In this document: one piece after another, positions 26,893-36,078 of the stretch
Layout of the letters: every line of letters starts with the position of its first letter
Position numbering within the stretch: the stretch's first letter is position 1
Program-made: the position numbers and the translations under genes
Origin: an uncultured Fibrobacter sp.
Lineage (GTDB): Bacteria; Fibrobacterota; Fibrobacteria; Fibrobacterales; Fibrobacteraceae
NCBI GenBank assembly: GCA_934700345.1
Contig: CAKUXP010000015.1
Span: 1-64,000, forward strand
Length of the DNA: 64,000 bases
Direction of reading: 5' to 3'
The notes under the pieces: model-generated
Databases searched by the model: none
What the model was told of the DNA's origin: nothing
What the model saw: only the letters and a program-made list of their open reading frames with translations

Positions 26893-29379
26893 ATGCGAAT
26901 CCTCGTCTGGATTGGAATTTTCGTCGGCATTTCCCTGGCTTCGCTTTCCCCGACGGAAGTGGTGACGCTTCCCGCTTCGGCAAACTACGGCGGAGGCGAT
27001 TCGGTCGGATCGAGGCTGATCGCTCCGACATACAACCCGGGAGAGGGACCGGGCGTCTGGATTGTCGCGGACGGCGGCTATCGCCTTTATGTCAACGGGG
27101 AGCTTCTGAAGGAAGATGACCAGGCGGGCCGCGTGGGATTTGTCCCCTATACGTTCTTGCCGGGAGAAAACGCGGTAAGCGTTGTCGCCGTGAACGGTTC
27201 CGGCGCACCGGGCGTTCTCGTGCAGATCGACGAACTTGAAAAGTCTTACTACTCGGGCAGCGGCTGGGTCTCCAAGCCGGCGGTCGGGAATTCCGCATGG
27301 AAGGCGAAGGGCCGGGACCTTTCGGCGTGGGGAAGCGCGACGGTTTTAAACGAATCCAGCTCGGAAATGCCTTCTGGCGGCGAACTGAAAGGCTTTGCGA
27401 AAAACACGGAAGCGAAGTGGATCTGGACGGGAAGCGAATCGGATTCGGTTGCGGTGTTGCTTTACACGTTCTATGTCCGGGCGGAAGGCTTTGGCGAAAA
27501 TACGACGGGCGGTTCAGACGGCGAAATCGTTGTGGCGACGGATTCCGCAAGCGTGCGCAAGGCGCTCCAGTCCAAGGGAGCGAAGACGATTTTAATCCCC
27601 GAAGGAACCTACGATTTTCGGATTTTTAAAAATGCGGTGACAGACGCACAGGCTCGCGGCTGGACGTGGTGCAAAGGCTCTTGCGGAGCGAACGACAAAA
27701 ATTCGGGAAACACGTTTTACCGCATCTCGTTTACGAAAAATTCCTGCAGCGGACTTTCGGAAAACGTGACGCCGGTGAGCGAATCCGAAAACCTGATGTC
27801 CTGGAACAACTGGATTACGACCAGCGCGGACAAGAGCCTTGTCGGGATGGGGCGCGGGGCGAACCTCCGCGGAGCGGCCATCAATCCGCGTTCCTATGAA
27901 AACGGACACAACAACATCTACCGGAACCTCGCCCTGTATGACGTGAACCCGCACCTTGTCGAGGCTGGCGACGGCCTGAGCGTTGACGGCGCATCGGGAA
28001 ATCCCGTAAAAAATTTCTGGGCGGACCATATCTCCTACAAGTGGATAAGCGACGGCTTTGACATCGGGGACGTCTCCGGGGCGACCGTCAGCTACCTGGA
28101 TTACGACGGTTCGAGCGAATACAACTGCTGGGGCTACGACCCCTACATGGCGCTCGTGCAGAACGCGGAACTCACATACGCGAACGTCTATTGGCATGGA
28201 ACTTACGGGCGCGTCCCGAAGGCCGGCGGGAATTCGCGCGTGCACCTTTACAACAACTACACGTCCTTCAATTACTGGACGGGTGCCGCGGTAAGCGGAG
28301 ACAATTCGGCGAGCTTCACGCAGATGCTCTACGAAAACAGCTACCTGGAGCAGATGAACTTTCACATCGTCAATGTCGGAAATTACGGCTACCTGAACTT
28401 TACCGGGAACACGGTGAAAAACAGCAAGGGCTGCTACTATGTGAACGGCAATTGTACTTCGACGGCTCCCACGGCAAATGTTTTTTCCCCATCCTATCCG
28501 TATGAAAAGCGAAACGTCGAAACGCTTCCGACCGAGCTTCCGAAGCTCGCAGGCGTCGGCGGAAAGTGGGGGAAGATGCCCGAATACAACCAGCCTTTCG
28601 GAATTTCCCCTTCGGCGGCAAATGTCCGAATAGAAGCATCTCCAATGACAAATTCTGTCTCGCTGTCGGCAACGGCCCAAAGCGCTAGTGGAGCGAAAAT
28701 CCAGCGTGTCGATTTCTACGTCGGCACGGAACTCGTCGCTTCGAAAACCGCGGAACCTTACACGGCAAGCGTCTCGGAAATTTCGGCGGGAACCTACAGC
28801 GCGATAGCGATAGCGACCGATGCGAACGGGCTTCAGGGCGTTTCGGCTCACTGCACCTTCCGCGTTTCCGGCGAAAAAATCAAGACCGTGGCAACGCTTA
28901 CGAAGAACGGCGCGGGCCCTTCGAACCAGGAAGTTTTCCTCGGCGATACACTCGTCCCGTTCAGCTATGTCTGGGCGAACGCCTTGACCGTTTCGGTGGA
29001 GGGATTTCCCCGGGGAATCCTCGTACATATCGATTCGTCGGACAGAAGGGTTTCCATTTCGGGAACGCCGCTCGAATCGGGAACGTTTACTTACACGGTT
29101 TCGACGGTCGGGGCGGATTCGAACGCAACGGTCGTCCGCACGCTCCGCGTCAAGAATCCGGGCGAAGATTCGACGACGGCAATTTTCTCCGGAAGAAATT
29201 CTTTGACAGAAAATGTCGCAAAGTATCGGGTGCTCGATATGCAGGGAAGGCTCTTCTTTGAAGGAAAGTCCTTGCCGAAGAATATCTCTGCGGCTCGATC
29301 GGTCGTCGTCGAGTATGGCGCATCGGGGAAAATCCTTTCGCGATACGTGATGCGCGGAAAGCTTTCCCCCGCAAAATAA
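26893..29379 (+). CDS. Secreted multi-domain pectate lyase (PL1-like)
   Basis: 828 aa. Signal peptide (~1-18); an N-terminal beta-sandwich module (~22-205; KWIWTGSESDSVAV resembles carbohydrate-binding parts of plant-wall enzymes); a right-handed beta-helix (~215-560) with PL1 landmarks VGMGRGANLRG, NIYRNLALYDVN, DHISY and the GGNSRVHLYNNY strand carrying the catalytic Arg. Then a bacterial Ig-like domain (~570-665; VDFYVGTELVASKTAEPY), a second Ig-like part (~670-755) and a C-terminal ~60-residue domain (YRVLDMQGRLFFEGK) like type IX secretion sorting domains. AAGGAG ribosome binding site. Cleaves pectic polysaccharide outside the cell; substrate inferred from family. Confidence 0.85.
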   Translation: MRILVWIGIFVGISLASLSPTEVVTLPASANYGGGDSVGSRLIAPTYNPGEGPGVWIVADGGYRLYVNGELLKEDDQAGRVGFVPYTFLPGENAVSVVAVNGSGAPGVLVQIDELEKSYYSGSGWVSKPAVGNSAWKAKGRDLSAWGSATVLNESSSEMPSGGELKGFAKNTEAKWIWTGSESDSVAVLLYTFYVRAEGFGENTTGGSDGEIVVATDSASVRKALQSKGAKTILIPEGTYDFRIFKNAVTDAQARGWTWCKGSCGANDKNSGNTFYRISFTKNSCSGLSENVTPVSESENLMSWNNWITTSADKSLVGMGRGANLRGAAINPRSYENGHNNIYRNLALYDVNPHLVEAGDGLSVDGASGNPVKNFWADHISYKWISDGFDIGDVSGATVSYLDYDGSSEYNCWGYDPYMALVQNAELTYANVYWHGTYGRVPKAGGNSRVHLYNNYTSFNYWTGAAVSGDNSASFTQMLYENSYLEQMNFHIVNVGNYGYLNFTGNTVKNSKGCYYVNGNCTSTAPTANVFSPSYPYEKRNVETLPTELPKLAGVGGKWGKMPEYNQPFGISPSAANVRIEASPMTNSVSLSATAQSASGAKIQRVDFYVGTELVASKTAEPYTASVSEISAGTYSAIAIATDANGLQGVSAHCTFRVSGEKIKTVATLTKNGAGPSNQEVFLGDTLVPFSYVWANALTVSVEGFPRGILVHIDSSDRRVSISGTPLESGTFTYTVSTVGADSNATVVRTLRVKNPGEDSTTAIFSGRNSLTENVAKYRVLDMQGRLFFEGKSLPKNISAARSVVVEYGASGKILSRYVMRGKLSPAK

Positions 29380-29423
29380 TTCTACATTTAAGGCGAAATT
29401 CTTGAAAGCCTAGAAGAGGTTTT

Positions 29424-30518
29424 ATGATAGAAACTCGCCCTGAACTCGAAGAACTTCCCGACTACGTTCCCGGAAAATCGATCGAGGAAATCTGTGAAGA
29501 ATACGGCCTTTCGGGTGCGGTAAAGCTCGCGTCGAACGAGAACCCGCTCGGGCCTTCGCCCAAGGCTTGCGAAGCGTATGAAAAAGTCGCCCCGACGCTC
29601 CATCTCTACCCGAGGGGAAACGCTCCGCACCTGATTGCCGCTCTCGCAAGAAAGTTCGGCGTAAAAAAATCGCAGATCGTTCTCGGTAACGGCTCGGACG
29701 AAATCATCGACATGGTGGGCAAGGCGTTCTTTCGCCCGGGCGACGAAGTCATCGGCATCCGCACGACATTTTCTGTCTATCGCGCAACGGCTCTTCTCTA
29801 CGGGGCGAAGTTCGTCTCCGTCTCGGAATCCGAGGAAAGGGTTCCGCTCGAATCCTACCTCCAGGCTCTCACGCCGAAGACGCGCGCCATCTTTCTCTGC
29901 AACCCGAACAATCCCACGGGCGCCTACTATGCGGAGTGCGAAGTACTCGGATTTCTCGAAAAGGTCCCGTCGGATGTGCTGGTCTTTATCGACGAAGCGT
30001 ATTCGGAATTTGCCACCGCCGCGGACTATCCGCAGCTCGTGCCGCTGCTTTCGAAATTCCCGAACCTGATGCTCAACCGCACGTTCAGCAAGGTTTACGG
30101 GCTTGCCGGACTTCGAATCGGCTACGCCTTTTCAAGCGAAGAGGTCACTTGCGCGATGTGGAAGGTGAAGCCGCCGTTCGACGTGAACCTCGCCGCCCAG
30201 GCCGCCGCCGTCGCCGCGCTTTCCGACGACGAACATCTCCGCCGGACGCTCGAAATGAACGCCCGGGGAATTCGGGAACTTTCGGAAGCCTTTGGGGCTC
30301 TGGGCTTTCGAGTTCTCCCCACGCAGGCGAACTTTCTCTGCATCCGCATTGGCGAAAAATGCGCCGAACTGGTGAAGTTCCTCGAACGGAACGGGATGAT
30401 AGTCCGCTACCTGAAAAGCTTCGGGCTTCCGGAATGGGTCCGCGTCACGGTCGGAAAACCCGAAGAAAACGCGTTGCTCGTGGAACTCGCGAAAAAATGG
30501 AAAGCGCAAAATGTCTGA
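29424..30518 (+). CDS. hisC: Histidinol-phosphate aminotransferase
   Basis: 364-aa PLP enzyme of histidine synthesis. Fold type I aminotransferase motifs: KLASNENPLGPSPKA, LGNGSDEIID, NPNNPTGAYY, and the PLP lysine in NRTFSKVYGLAGLRIGYA (K223). The next gene, a HisN-like phosphatase, overlaps by 8 nt, and the two catalyse consecutive steps. GAGGT ribosome binding site, with a TACATTTA element ~30 nt upstream. Confidence 0.93.
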   Translation: MIETRPELEELPDYVPGKSIEEICEEYGLSGAVKLASNENPLGPSPKACEAYEKVAPTLHLYPRGNAPHLIAALARKFGVKKSQIVLGNGSDEIIDMVGKAFFRPGDEVIGIRTTFSVYRATALLYGAKFVSVSESEERVPLESYLQALTPKTRAIFLCNPNNPTGAYYAECEVLGFLEKVPSDVLVFIDEAYSEFATAADYPQLVPLLSKFPNLMLNRTFSKVYGLAGLRIGYAFSSEEVTCAMWKVKPPFDVNLAAQAAAVAALSDDEHLRRTLEMNARGIRELSEAFGALGFRVLPTQANFLCIRIGEKCAELVKFLERNGMIVRYLKSFGLPEWVRVTVGKPEENALLVELAKKWKAQNV

Positions 30519-31305
30519 AGTCGGGGAACTCTTGGAAATCGCGAAGCGTGCCGCGAAGAATGCGGAGCGCGTCATCCTTTCGAACTTTGAATCGGACCTT
30601 TCGGTGGAATGGAAGCCGGACAACACGCCGGTAACAGTCGCGGACCGGGGCGCAGAAGAGGAACTCCGCAAGGTCTTTCTTTCGGAAACTCCCGACTTCG
30701 GGCTTATCGGCGAGGAACTCGGAATCGAAAAGCCGGATGCGGAATACAAGTGGATCTTCGACCCGATCGACGGAACGAAGTCCTTTATCCGCGGCGTTCC
30801 GCTATTCGGGACGCTTATCGGGCTTTACCGCAAGGACGAGCCTCTCGTGGGAATCGTCAACCTGCCCGCGCTCCGTCACACGCTCGTCGCCGGGAAGGGC
30901 CTCGGAGTTTTCGTCGATGGAAAACGCGCCCACGTGTCGGACGTGAAAATCTCCGAAGGTCTCGCCCTTTCGGGAACCGTGAACACCTTTGAATTAGAAG
31001 GCCGGATGGAATTTTTCGAACGCTACCGCAAGTCGGCGGCTCTCTACCGCGGCTGGGGGGACTGCTACGGCTACTTCCTCGTAGCGACCGGTCGCGCCGA
31101 AGCGATGGCCGACCCGGTCGTCTCCCTCTGGGACATCGCCGCCTTCCCGGCGATCTTTTCCGAAGCCGGCGGAAAGTTCTCCACGCTCGACGGCGAAACG
31201 CGCCTCTTCGGTGTGGACGGCAAGCCTCTCCGGGAAATCCACGAAGGCTATTCGGCCCTTGCGACGAACGGGTGGGATGCCGTCCAAGAAGGGTTTTTGA
31301 GGTAG
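30511..31305 (+). CDS. hisN: Histidinol-phosphatase, inositol-monophosphatase family
   Basis: 264 aa. IMPase-fold metal motifs GEELG, WIFDPIDGTKSFIRG (~84-98) and WDIAAFPAIFSEAGG (~207). Coupling to hisC makes histidinol phosphate the likely substrate rather than inositol phosphate. Its last 58 nt are overlapped on the other strand by the end of the AIPR gene. Confidence 0.9.
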   Translation: MSEVGELLEIAKRAAKNAERVILSNFESDLSVEWKPDNTPVTVADRGAEEELRKVFLSETPDFGLIGEELGIEKPDAEYKWIFDPIDGTKSFIRGVPLFGTLIGLYRKDEPLVGIVNLPALRHTLVAGKGLGVFVDGKRAHVSDVKISEGLALSGTVNTFELEGRMEFFERYRKSAALYRGWGDCYGYFLVATGRAEAMADPVVSLWDIAAFPAIFSEAGGKFSTLDGETRLFGVDGKPLREIHEGYSALATNGWDAVQEGFLR

Positions 31306-32945
31306 TTTTCCATCAGGTCGAATCGTCTAAATGGGGCGGCCAAGGTTCTTCCATCAAGGGATTCGATCGGTTTGTTGCCAAAGTAGTCTCGGAGCATTTC
31401 CTGTAATAAGGCTTCTGCCGTGTTGAAATAGGTTTCCTTGTTGCTTTCGAATACGGACTTGATATCTTGAAAATTCTTGTGTGTCAATTCGCCGACTGCC
31501 AGAGAATTTTCTTTTAGTAAAATTTTCCCGATGATATTGGCGATGAAGTGACTTTCAAATGGGCGCACGGAAGAGATTTCCCTGTTAGGGGATTCTTTTT
31601 TGCGCATCAAATCGCAATAGCGGAATATCAGCACCGCGATAATCATCTGGGCCGCATTCAAGTCATCGAAAATATCTTTATAGAAGCTGTCGAATAAATC
31701 GTTTCGCCTGTAACGGGCGATATAAGGCTTGTCTCTCCAGATGGCAAGTACGGCCTCGGCGGCAACGCTTGCCGGAATTGCGCTTGCATTCGTTGAAAAA
31801 TCTTTTTTTCGCTTGTAGAGGAATCCTAAATCCGCCGAGCTTGTTTCCAGAAGAATTTGGCGTTTATCGTTGGATTTCAAATCCCTTAGATCAACGGGAT
31901 TTTGCGAATTGGTTGCGTAAGTGATGTCCTGGACGATATTTTCGTCATCGCTGATTTCATAAAGACGCAGCAGTACGAAGACATTGGAAAAGTCCTTTGC
32001 CGGATTTTCGCGGATGGTCTGGTAAATGGTCTTGCAGGTCTGCCCACCGTTGATAATTTGGAGATCGCTCGTTTTGAGAATCCAGTCCTCTTTCTGGAGC
32101 GCATTGTAGCTCATCTTGCTGCAGACAAAGGTAATGCCGTTGTTGTAGAAAAAAAAGTTCTGGCTTTTTCTGTCGTTGAGCAGCGTATCAATAATTCCGC
32201 TGTTGACCGCATTTTTCCCCAGGTAGCGCCGGATATTCTTTTCAAGCAGGGCATCGCCGAATTCTTTCATCAGCCGAAAAATTTCGGTTACGGCGACCCT
32301 TCCGAGAACGACTCGTTTATAGTTGAAGTTTTCCTGTACGGCTTTTCCGGACAGGGAAATCTGGGCGTCTATTGGTTGGTTGCAAGTGATGAAATTGAGT
32401 ATATCCGTATGGTTAAAGTGTACGAACTTGACCTGTGGCTGTTTTTTAAAATGATTGTCGATATAGGCTTCGCCTTCGGATGTCCAGGATAGACCATTAT
32501 TCAGCATGACAAAGGTGACATACGGGATTCGCCCGTCTAAAATCAAGGAGCGGATTTCATCTACTTTCTTTCGGGTCCTTTCGTTCAGTTCGACATGGGA
32601 GGATGGATCGAAAACGGAATTGACCGTATTTACGGCTTTTTCGATGGCGTTTGCCGGAAAGTTGGAATCCTTTTCCAGGTCTCGGGTGTATTTGGACTGG
32701 AAAAGTACAACGTTGAGCTGAAGGTCTTGGCCTTCCGCAAAATAGACCGCGTCGATTCCGCCATTGTAACTGCCGTCCGTGATATATTGACTCGCAGCGG
32801 AAAAATCAATGTCCAGATAGGCGGAGACTCCCAGCAGCAGAAATGCCTTGGATACGTTTTTTTCTTGAGATTCTGTAAAAAGCTGGGGATTTTCTTCAAT
32901 CAGCTTGATAATCCGTTGGTCAATAATTTGTTTCGCAATATCCAT
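31248..32945 (-). CDS. AIPR-family protein (abortive infection phage resistance)
   Basis: 565 aa. The centre (SQNFFFYNNGITFVCSKM, LQIINGGQTCKTIYQTI, DITYATNSQNPVDLRDL) is the conserved AIPR core of PF10592; the N-terminus (YNGGIDAVYFAEG, VVLFQSKYTR) has a nuclease-like D...Q-K pattern. Members occur in phage defence islands, often with restriction systems. The last ~19 codons run antisense through the end of hisN, so the present C-terminus was probably created when the gene inserted there. Composition is more AT-rich than hisN. Mode of action unknown. Confidence 0.85.
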   Translation of the reverse strand: MDIAKQIIDQRIIKLIEENPQLFTESQEKNVSKAFLLLGVSAYLDIDFSAASQYITDGSYNGGIDAVYFAEGQDLQLNVVLFQSKYTRDLEKDSNFPANAIEKAVNTVNSVFDPSSHVELNERTRKKVDEIRSLILDGRIPYVTFVMLNNGLSWTSEGEAYIDNHFKKQPQVKFVHFNHTDILNFITCNQPIDAQISLSGKAVQENFNYKRVVLGRVAVTEIFRLMKEFGDALLEKNIRRYLGKNAVNSGIIDTLLNDRKSQNFFFYNNGITFVCSKMSYNALQKEDWILKTSDLQIINGGQTCKTIYQTIRENPAKDFSNVFVLLRLYEISDDENIVQDITYATNSQNPVDLRDLKSNDKRQILLETSSADLGFLYKRKKDFSTNASAIPASVAAEAVLAIWRDKPYIARYRRNDLFDSFYKDIFDDLNAAQMIIAVLIFRYCDLMRKKESPNREISSVRPFESHFIANIIGKILLKENSLAVGELTHKNFQDIKSVFESNKETYFNTAEALLQEMLRDYFGNKPIESLDGRTLAAPFRRFDLMENYLKNPSWTASHPFVARAE

Positions 32946-33038
32946 AATTCTAAATATATTACAAAAAACGGCTTAGCCTGTAAATTCCAAGGAATAAAAT
33001 GTAGTTTTTTCTGGGCGAAATTAAACAAGGAGTTTTTT

Positions 33039-33978
33039 GTGGAAAAACCGGAAATCGGATCGATAGAGATTGTAAAGGATATCCGCCTTGTCTGGCCAAA
33101 GGAAGATATGAACTTTACTCCGTGGCTTTGCGAACATATTTCCGAGGTTGGCCGAATTATCGGTAAAGAACTGGTCGATGCGCAGAAAGAAGCATCTACG
33201 GGAAACTTCTGGGTTGATATCGTTGCCAAGGATGATAGCGGAAACAGCGTCATTGTTGAAAATCAGTTCGGAACAAGCGACCACGACCATTTGGGAAAAT
33301 TGCTCACCTATGCAAGTTCCATTTCCGATGTCAAAGCGGCTGTCTGGATTGTGGAACAGGCGCGAATGGAACATGTAGAAGCGATAAACGCCTTGAACAA
33401 AAATTATACGGACCAGCGATTTTTACCTTGTCAAAATTCAGACGATAAAAATTGACGGATCGAAGCCGGCGCCTTTGTTTATAAAGATAGCAGGACCCGA
33501 TGAAAGTACGGAATCGATGACGTCGTATAGCAAGCAGGATGCGGAGAAAATTGCAAAGCAACAATCGTTTTGGAAACTTTTTGTGGATGCCTGTATCGCG
33601 CAGAAATTTCAGCTGTTTTCCGACCATGGAACACCTAAGGGTTGTTTTATTATGAGCGGGTCCGGGATAGGAGGAATAACTTATAAGTGCTGGGCTTTCA
33701 AGGATAGCGTTCGCATTGAATTGAAATTTGATAGGGATTCCAAGGAAGAAAACCGGGCCTGGTTTAAGAAGTTTGCTGAAATGCAAAACTCGATTAAAAA
33801 GGATTTTGGCGATTCTTTGGTGTGGCTAGATGATGAAGACAATAAAATGTGTTCCATTCGCAAGGATTATAAAGAGGGTGGAATCGATAGCGATGACGAA
33901 ACAAAGGAAAAGACCGTTTCCTGGTGCATCGACAATCTTCGCCGTTTGGAAATGGCGACGAAGAAGTTTTTGAAATAA
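33039..33978 (+). pseudogene. DUF4268 nuclease-like gene broken by a 1-nt frameshift
   Basis: Two reading frames together form one DUF4268 protein. Part 1 starts at GTG 33039 (ACAAGGAG 6 nt upstream) and holds a PD-(D/E)XK-like half (FWVDIVAKDDSGNSVIVENQ, DHDHLGKLLTYASS). It runs off at TGA 33455. Part 2 is in the +1 frame and carries the DUF4268 half (FWKLFVDACIAQKFQLFSDHG to 33978). Dropping one base at about 33417 restores continuous DFYLVKIQTIKIDGSKPAP across the joint. Either a real inactivating insertion or a sequencing error. Related genes sit in defence or mobile islands. Confidence 0.8.
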
Positions 33979-34058
33979 TCGCTTACGCTCGCATTGCAAA
34001 ACAGGGAATGATTGTTATATTTTAACTCGCTTGTATAGAAGAAAATCGAAAAGTAAAA

Positions 34059-34226
34059 ATGATGAACTTTGGCGCACAGATCGAAATCGGCAAAAACGAA
34101 ACGACTGAGTTCAAGTACGCTTTTGATGAGGGGGCGGAAAATATTTGTACATCAAAAGTTGCCGCATGTAAAAAGATTGTGCATTTTGCCGAATGGATTG
34201 GGAAATGGGAGGGAAATTTTGTTTGA
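34059..34226 (+). pseudogene. Short remnant, possibly the N-terminus of an AlbA/Schlafen-type ATP-binding protein
   Basis: 55 codons. IEIGKNETTEFKYAFDE resembles the start of AlbA_2 (AAA_4) domain proteins, after which similarity fails. No domain is complete, so it is probably a truncated leftover at the junction between the defence block and the glycan locus. It ends 8 nt inside the following glycosyltransferase start. It could instead be a small leader ORF for that gene. Confidence 0.35.
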
Positions 34227-35001
34227 TTTATCGATAACGATTGTAAGCTATAATAACAAAAGGGATATAATCGCATGTCTAGAATCCCTGCTTTTGTATG
34301 AAAAGCAGAATGGATTGACGATGCAAATTTTTGTCGTGAATAATAGCCAAAAAGAATCGTGTCTTGATTTAGCTGAAAAATTTCCTGTAAAAGTCTTAGA
34401 ACTGAAAAAGAATAGAGGTTTTGGGGGTGGGCACAATTCGGTGATTCCTTTTTTGGATAGTGCTATCCATGTCGTTCTGAATCCCGACATCATCTTTCAC
34501 GAGCCTATATTCAATAAGCTTGCCAAACATTTGAATGAAAATCCCCAGATAGGAGCTTGCGCACCGCTGATTGTCGATGGCAAGGGAAATTTGCAGGAGG
34601 TTTACCGTCGGGAAATCACGATATATGATTTGATATGCCGTTATGCTCCGTTTCCGCTATGCGCTCTGCCCGGTTGCCAAAAAAGACGCCGCTTTCACAT
34701 TATGAGAAATGTTGACAAGAGTGCGCCTTTTGAATGCGAGTTTATCCAAGGTTCCTTTCTGGTGATACCGACTGCGCTTTTCAAAAAGTTAAACGGTTTT
34801 GACGAAAGATTTTTTATGTATGCGGAGGATGCGGACCTCTGCAAGCGGATTCGTAAAATGCATAAAACCGTGGAATGTTTCCCCGAATGCAAGGTTGTAC
34901 ATAAGTGGGAACGAGCCAGTCACAGAAGCTTTAAACTTTTCCGAATCCACGCTGTTTCGCTAGCTAAATACTTTTTTAAATGGAAATTTACGAAAGCTTA
35001 G
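34219..35001 (+). CDS. GT2 glycosyltransferase, rhamnosyltransferase-like
   Basis: 260 aa. I choose TTG 34219 because GGGAGGG is 5 nt upstream and the protein then starts directly at the GT-A fold (FDLSITIVSYNNKRDI). Motifs: VLNPDIIF for the metal-binding DxD equivalent, GSFLVIPTALFKKLNGFDERFFMYAEDADLCKRI, as in WbbL-type rhamnosyltransferases. First gene of an AT-rich surface polysaccharide operon. Donor sugar inferred. Confidence 0.8.
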   Translation: MFDLSITIVSYNNKRDIIACLESLLLYEKQNGLTMQIFVVNNSQKESCLDLAEKFPVKVLELKKNRGFGGGHNSVIPFLDSAIHVVLNPDIIFHEPIFNKLAKHLNENPQIGACAPLIVDGKGNLQEVYRREITIYDLICRYAPFPLCALPGCQKRRRFHIMRNVDKSAPFECEFIQGSFLVIPTALFKKLNGFDERFFMYAEDADLCKRIRKMHKTVECFPECKVVHKWERASHRSFKLFRIHAVSLAKYFFKWKFTKA

Positions 35002-35031
35002 GCTAAAATCTTTACTGATGAAATGTGGCGT

Positions 35032-36078
35032 ATGACAAACAAGATTCTTATAAACGGTAAATTTTTAGCGCAGCGTACGACCGGCGTTCAACGTTATGCG
35101 CGCGAAATTTTAAAATCTTTAGATTGTTTGCTTCCAGCCTGTGGCTTGACTTTTTTTTTAGCAGTCCCAAAAGATGCTCAAGATATTCCAAATTTCAAAA
35201 ATATACGCATTGTTTATAAAAATAAAAAAGCTTCTATCTTCTGGGATCAGATATGGATGCCTTTGTATGCGTTATCAATGAAAGCCCATGGATTGCATTT
35301 GTGTACTGTAGGACCTGTTGTTAAGCCTGATTTTGTGTTTCTTCACGACACAAATGTCCAAGTCAATTCACAGTGGTTTACCAAAAAAGTCATTCTGTGG
35401 TATTCTTTTATATATCGGTTCTGCAGTAAAAGGGCAAAAAAAATTTTTACTGTTTCCAATTTTTCAAAAAATGAATTACAAAGGATTTATCGTATTCCAG
35501 ACAATCGGATAGATGTGATTGGTGCTGGTTGGCAGCACATAAACGAAATAGGCACTGTTGAAGAATCTTTGGATAAATTTAATCTTCAAAAAAAGAGATT
35601 TTTCTTTTCATTAGGAACCAAAGCTCCTCATAAAAATATGCAGTGGATTTTGGAATACGCCGCAAAGCATCCCTATGAACAATTCGCTATTTCCGGTTCT
35701 ACATACGGAAAAATTTTTGGCAAACTTCAATTAAAAGAATTGCCAAATGTCCATTTTTTAGGATACTTGTCCGATTCGGAAGTTAAAACTTTAATGCGAA
35801 ATTGCAAAGCGTTCTTGTTTCCTTCTTTCTATGAAGGTTTCGGAATTCCTCCGCTTGAAGCGCTAAGTCTAGGAACACCTATTGTTGTATCTGATATCCC
35901 TGTGATGCGGGAAATTTTTGGAACATCTGCTCAATATATCGATCCGGCTGATTCTGATGTGGATTTAAACGCTTTAATCAATGAATCGGTAGCTTCAGGA
36001 TATTCTATTCTTGAAAATTATAGTTGGGATAAGTCTGCGAGGAAACTTCTTGAAAACCTTGAGGATTTTTATCAGTGA
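35032..36078 (+). CDS. GT4 glycosyltransferase
   Basis: 348 aa GT-B enzyme. N-terminal ILINGKFLAQRTTGVQRYARE is the WbaZ/mannosyltransferase-like opening, and the C-terminal half has GTKAPHKNM and FPSFYEGFGIPPLEALSLGTPIVVSD with the E-x7-E motif. ATG 35032 is used; ATG 35023 (three codons longer) is possible. Overlaps the next gene by GTGA. Confidence 0.85.
   Translation: MTNKILINGKFLAQRTTGVQRYAREILKSLDCLLPACGLTFFLAVPKDAQDIPNFKNIRIVYKNKKASIFWDQIWMPLYALSMKAHGLHLCTVGPVVKPDFVFLHDTNVQVNSQWFTKKVILWYSFIYRFCSKRAKKIFTVSNFSKNELQRIYRIPDNRIDVIGAGWQHINEIGTVEESLDKFNLQKKRFFFSLGTKAPHKNMQWILEYAAKHPYEQFAISGSTYGKIFGKLQLKELPNVHFLGYLSDSEVKTLMRNCKAFLFPSFYEGFGIPPLEALSLGTPIVVSDIPVMREIFGTSAQYIDPADSDVDLNALINESVASGYSILENYSWDKSARKLLENLEDFYQ

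Noticed and set aside
27592..29028. 478-codon open frame antisense to the pectate lyase gene
   Set aside because: Same cause. The sense frame has a signal peptide, enzyme motifs and a ribosome binding site.
32595..33038. N-terminal extension of the DUF4268 frame
   Set aside because: These codons lie opposite the AIPR gene. The GTG at 33039 has a strong ribosome binding site and matches the family start.
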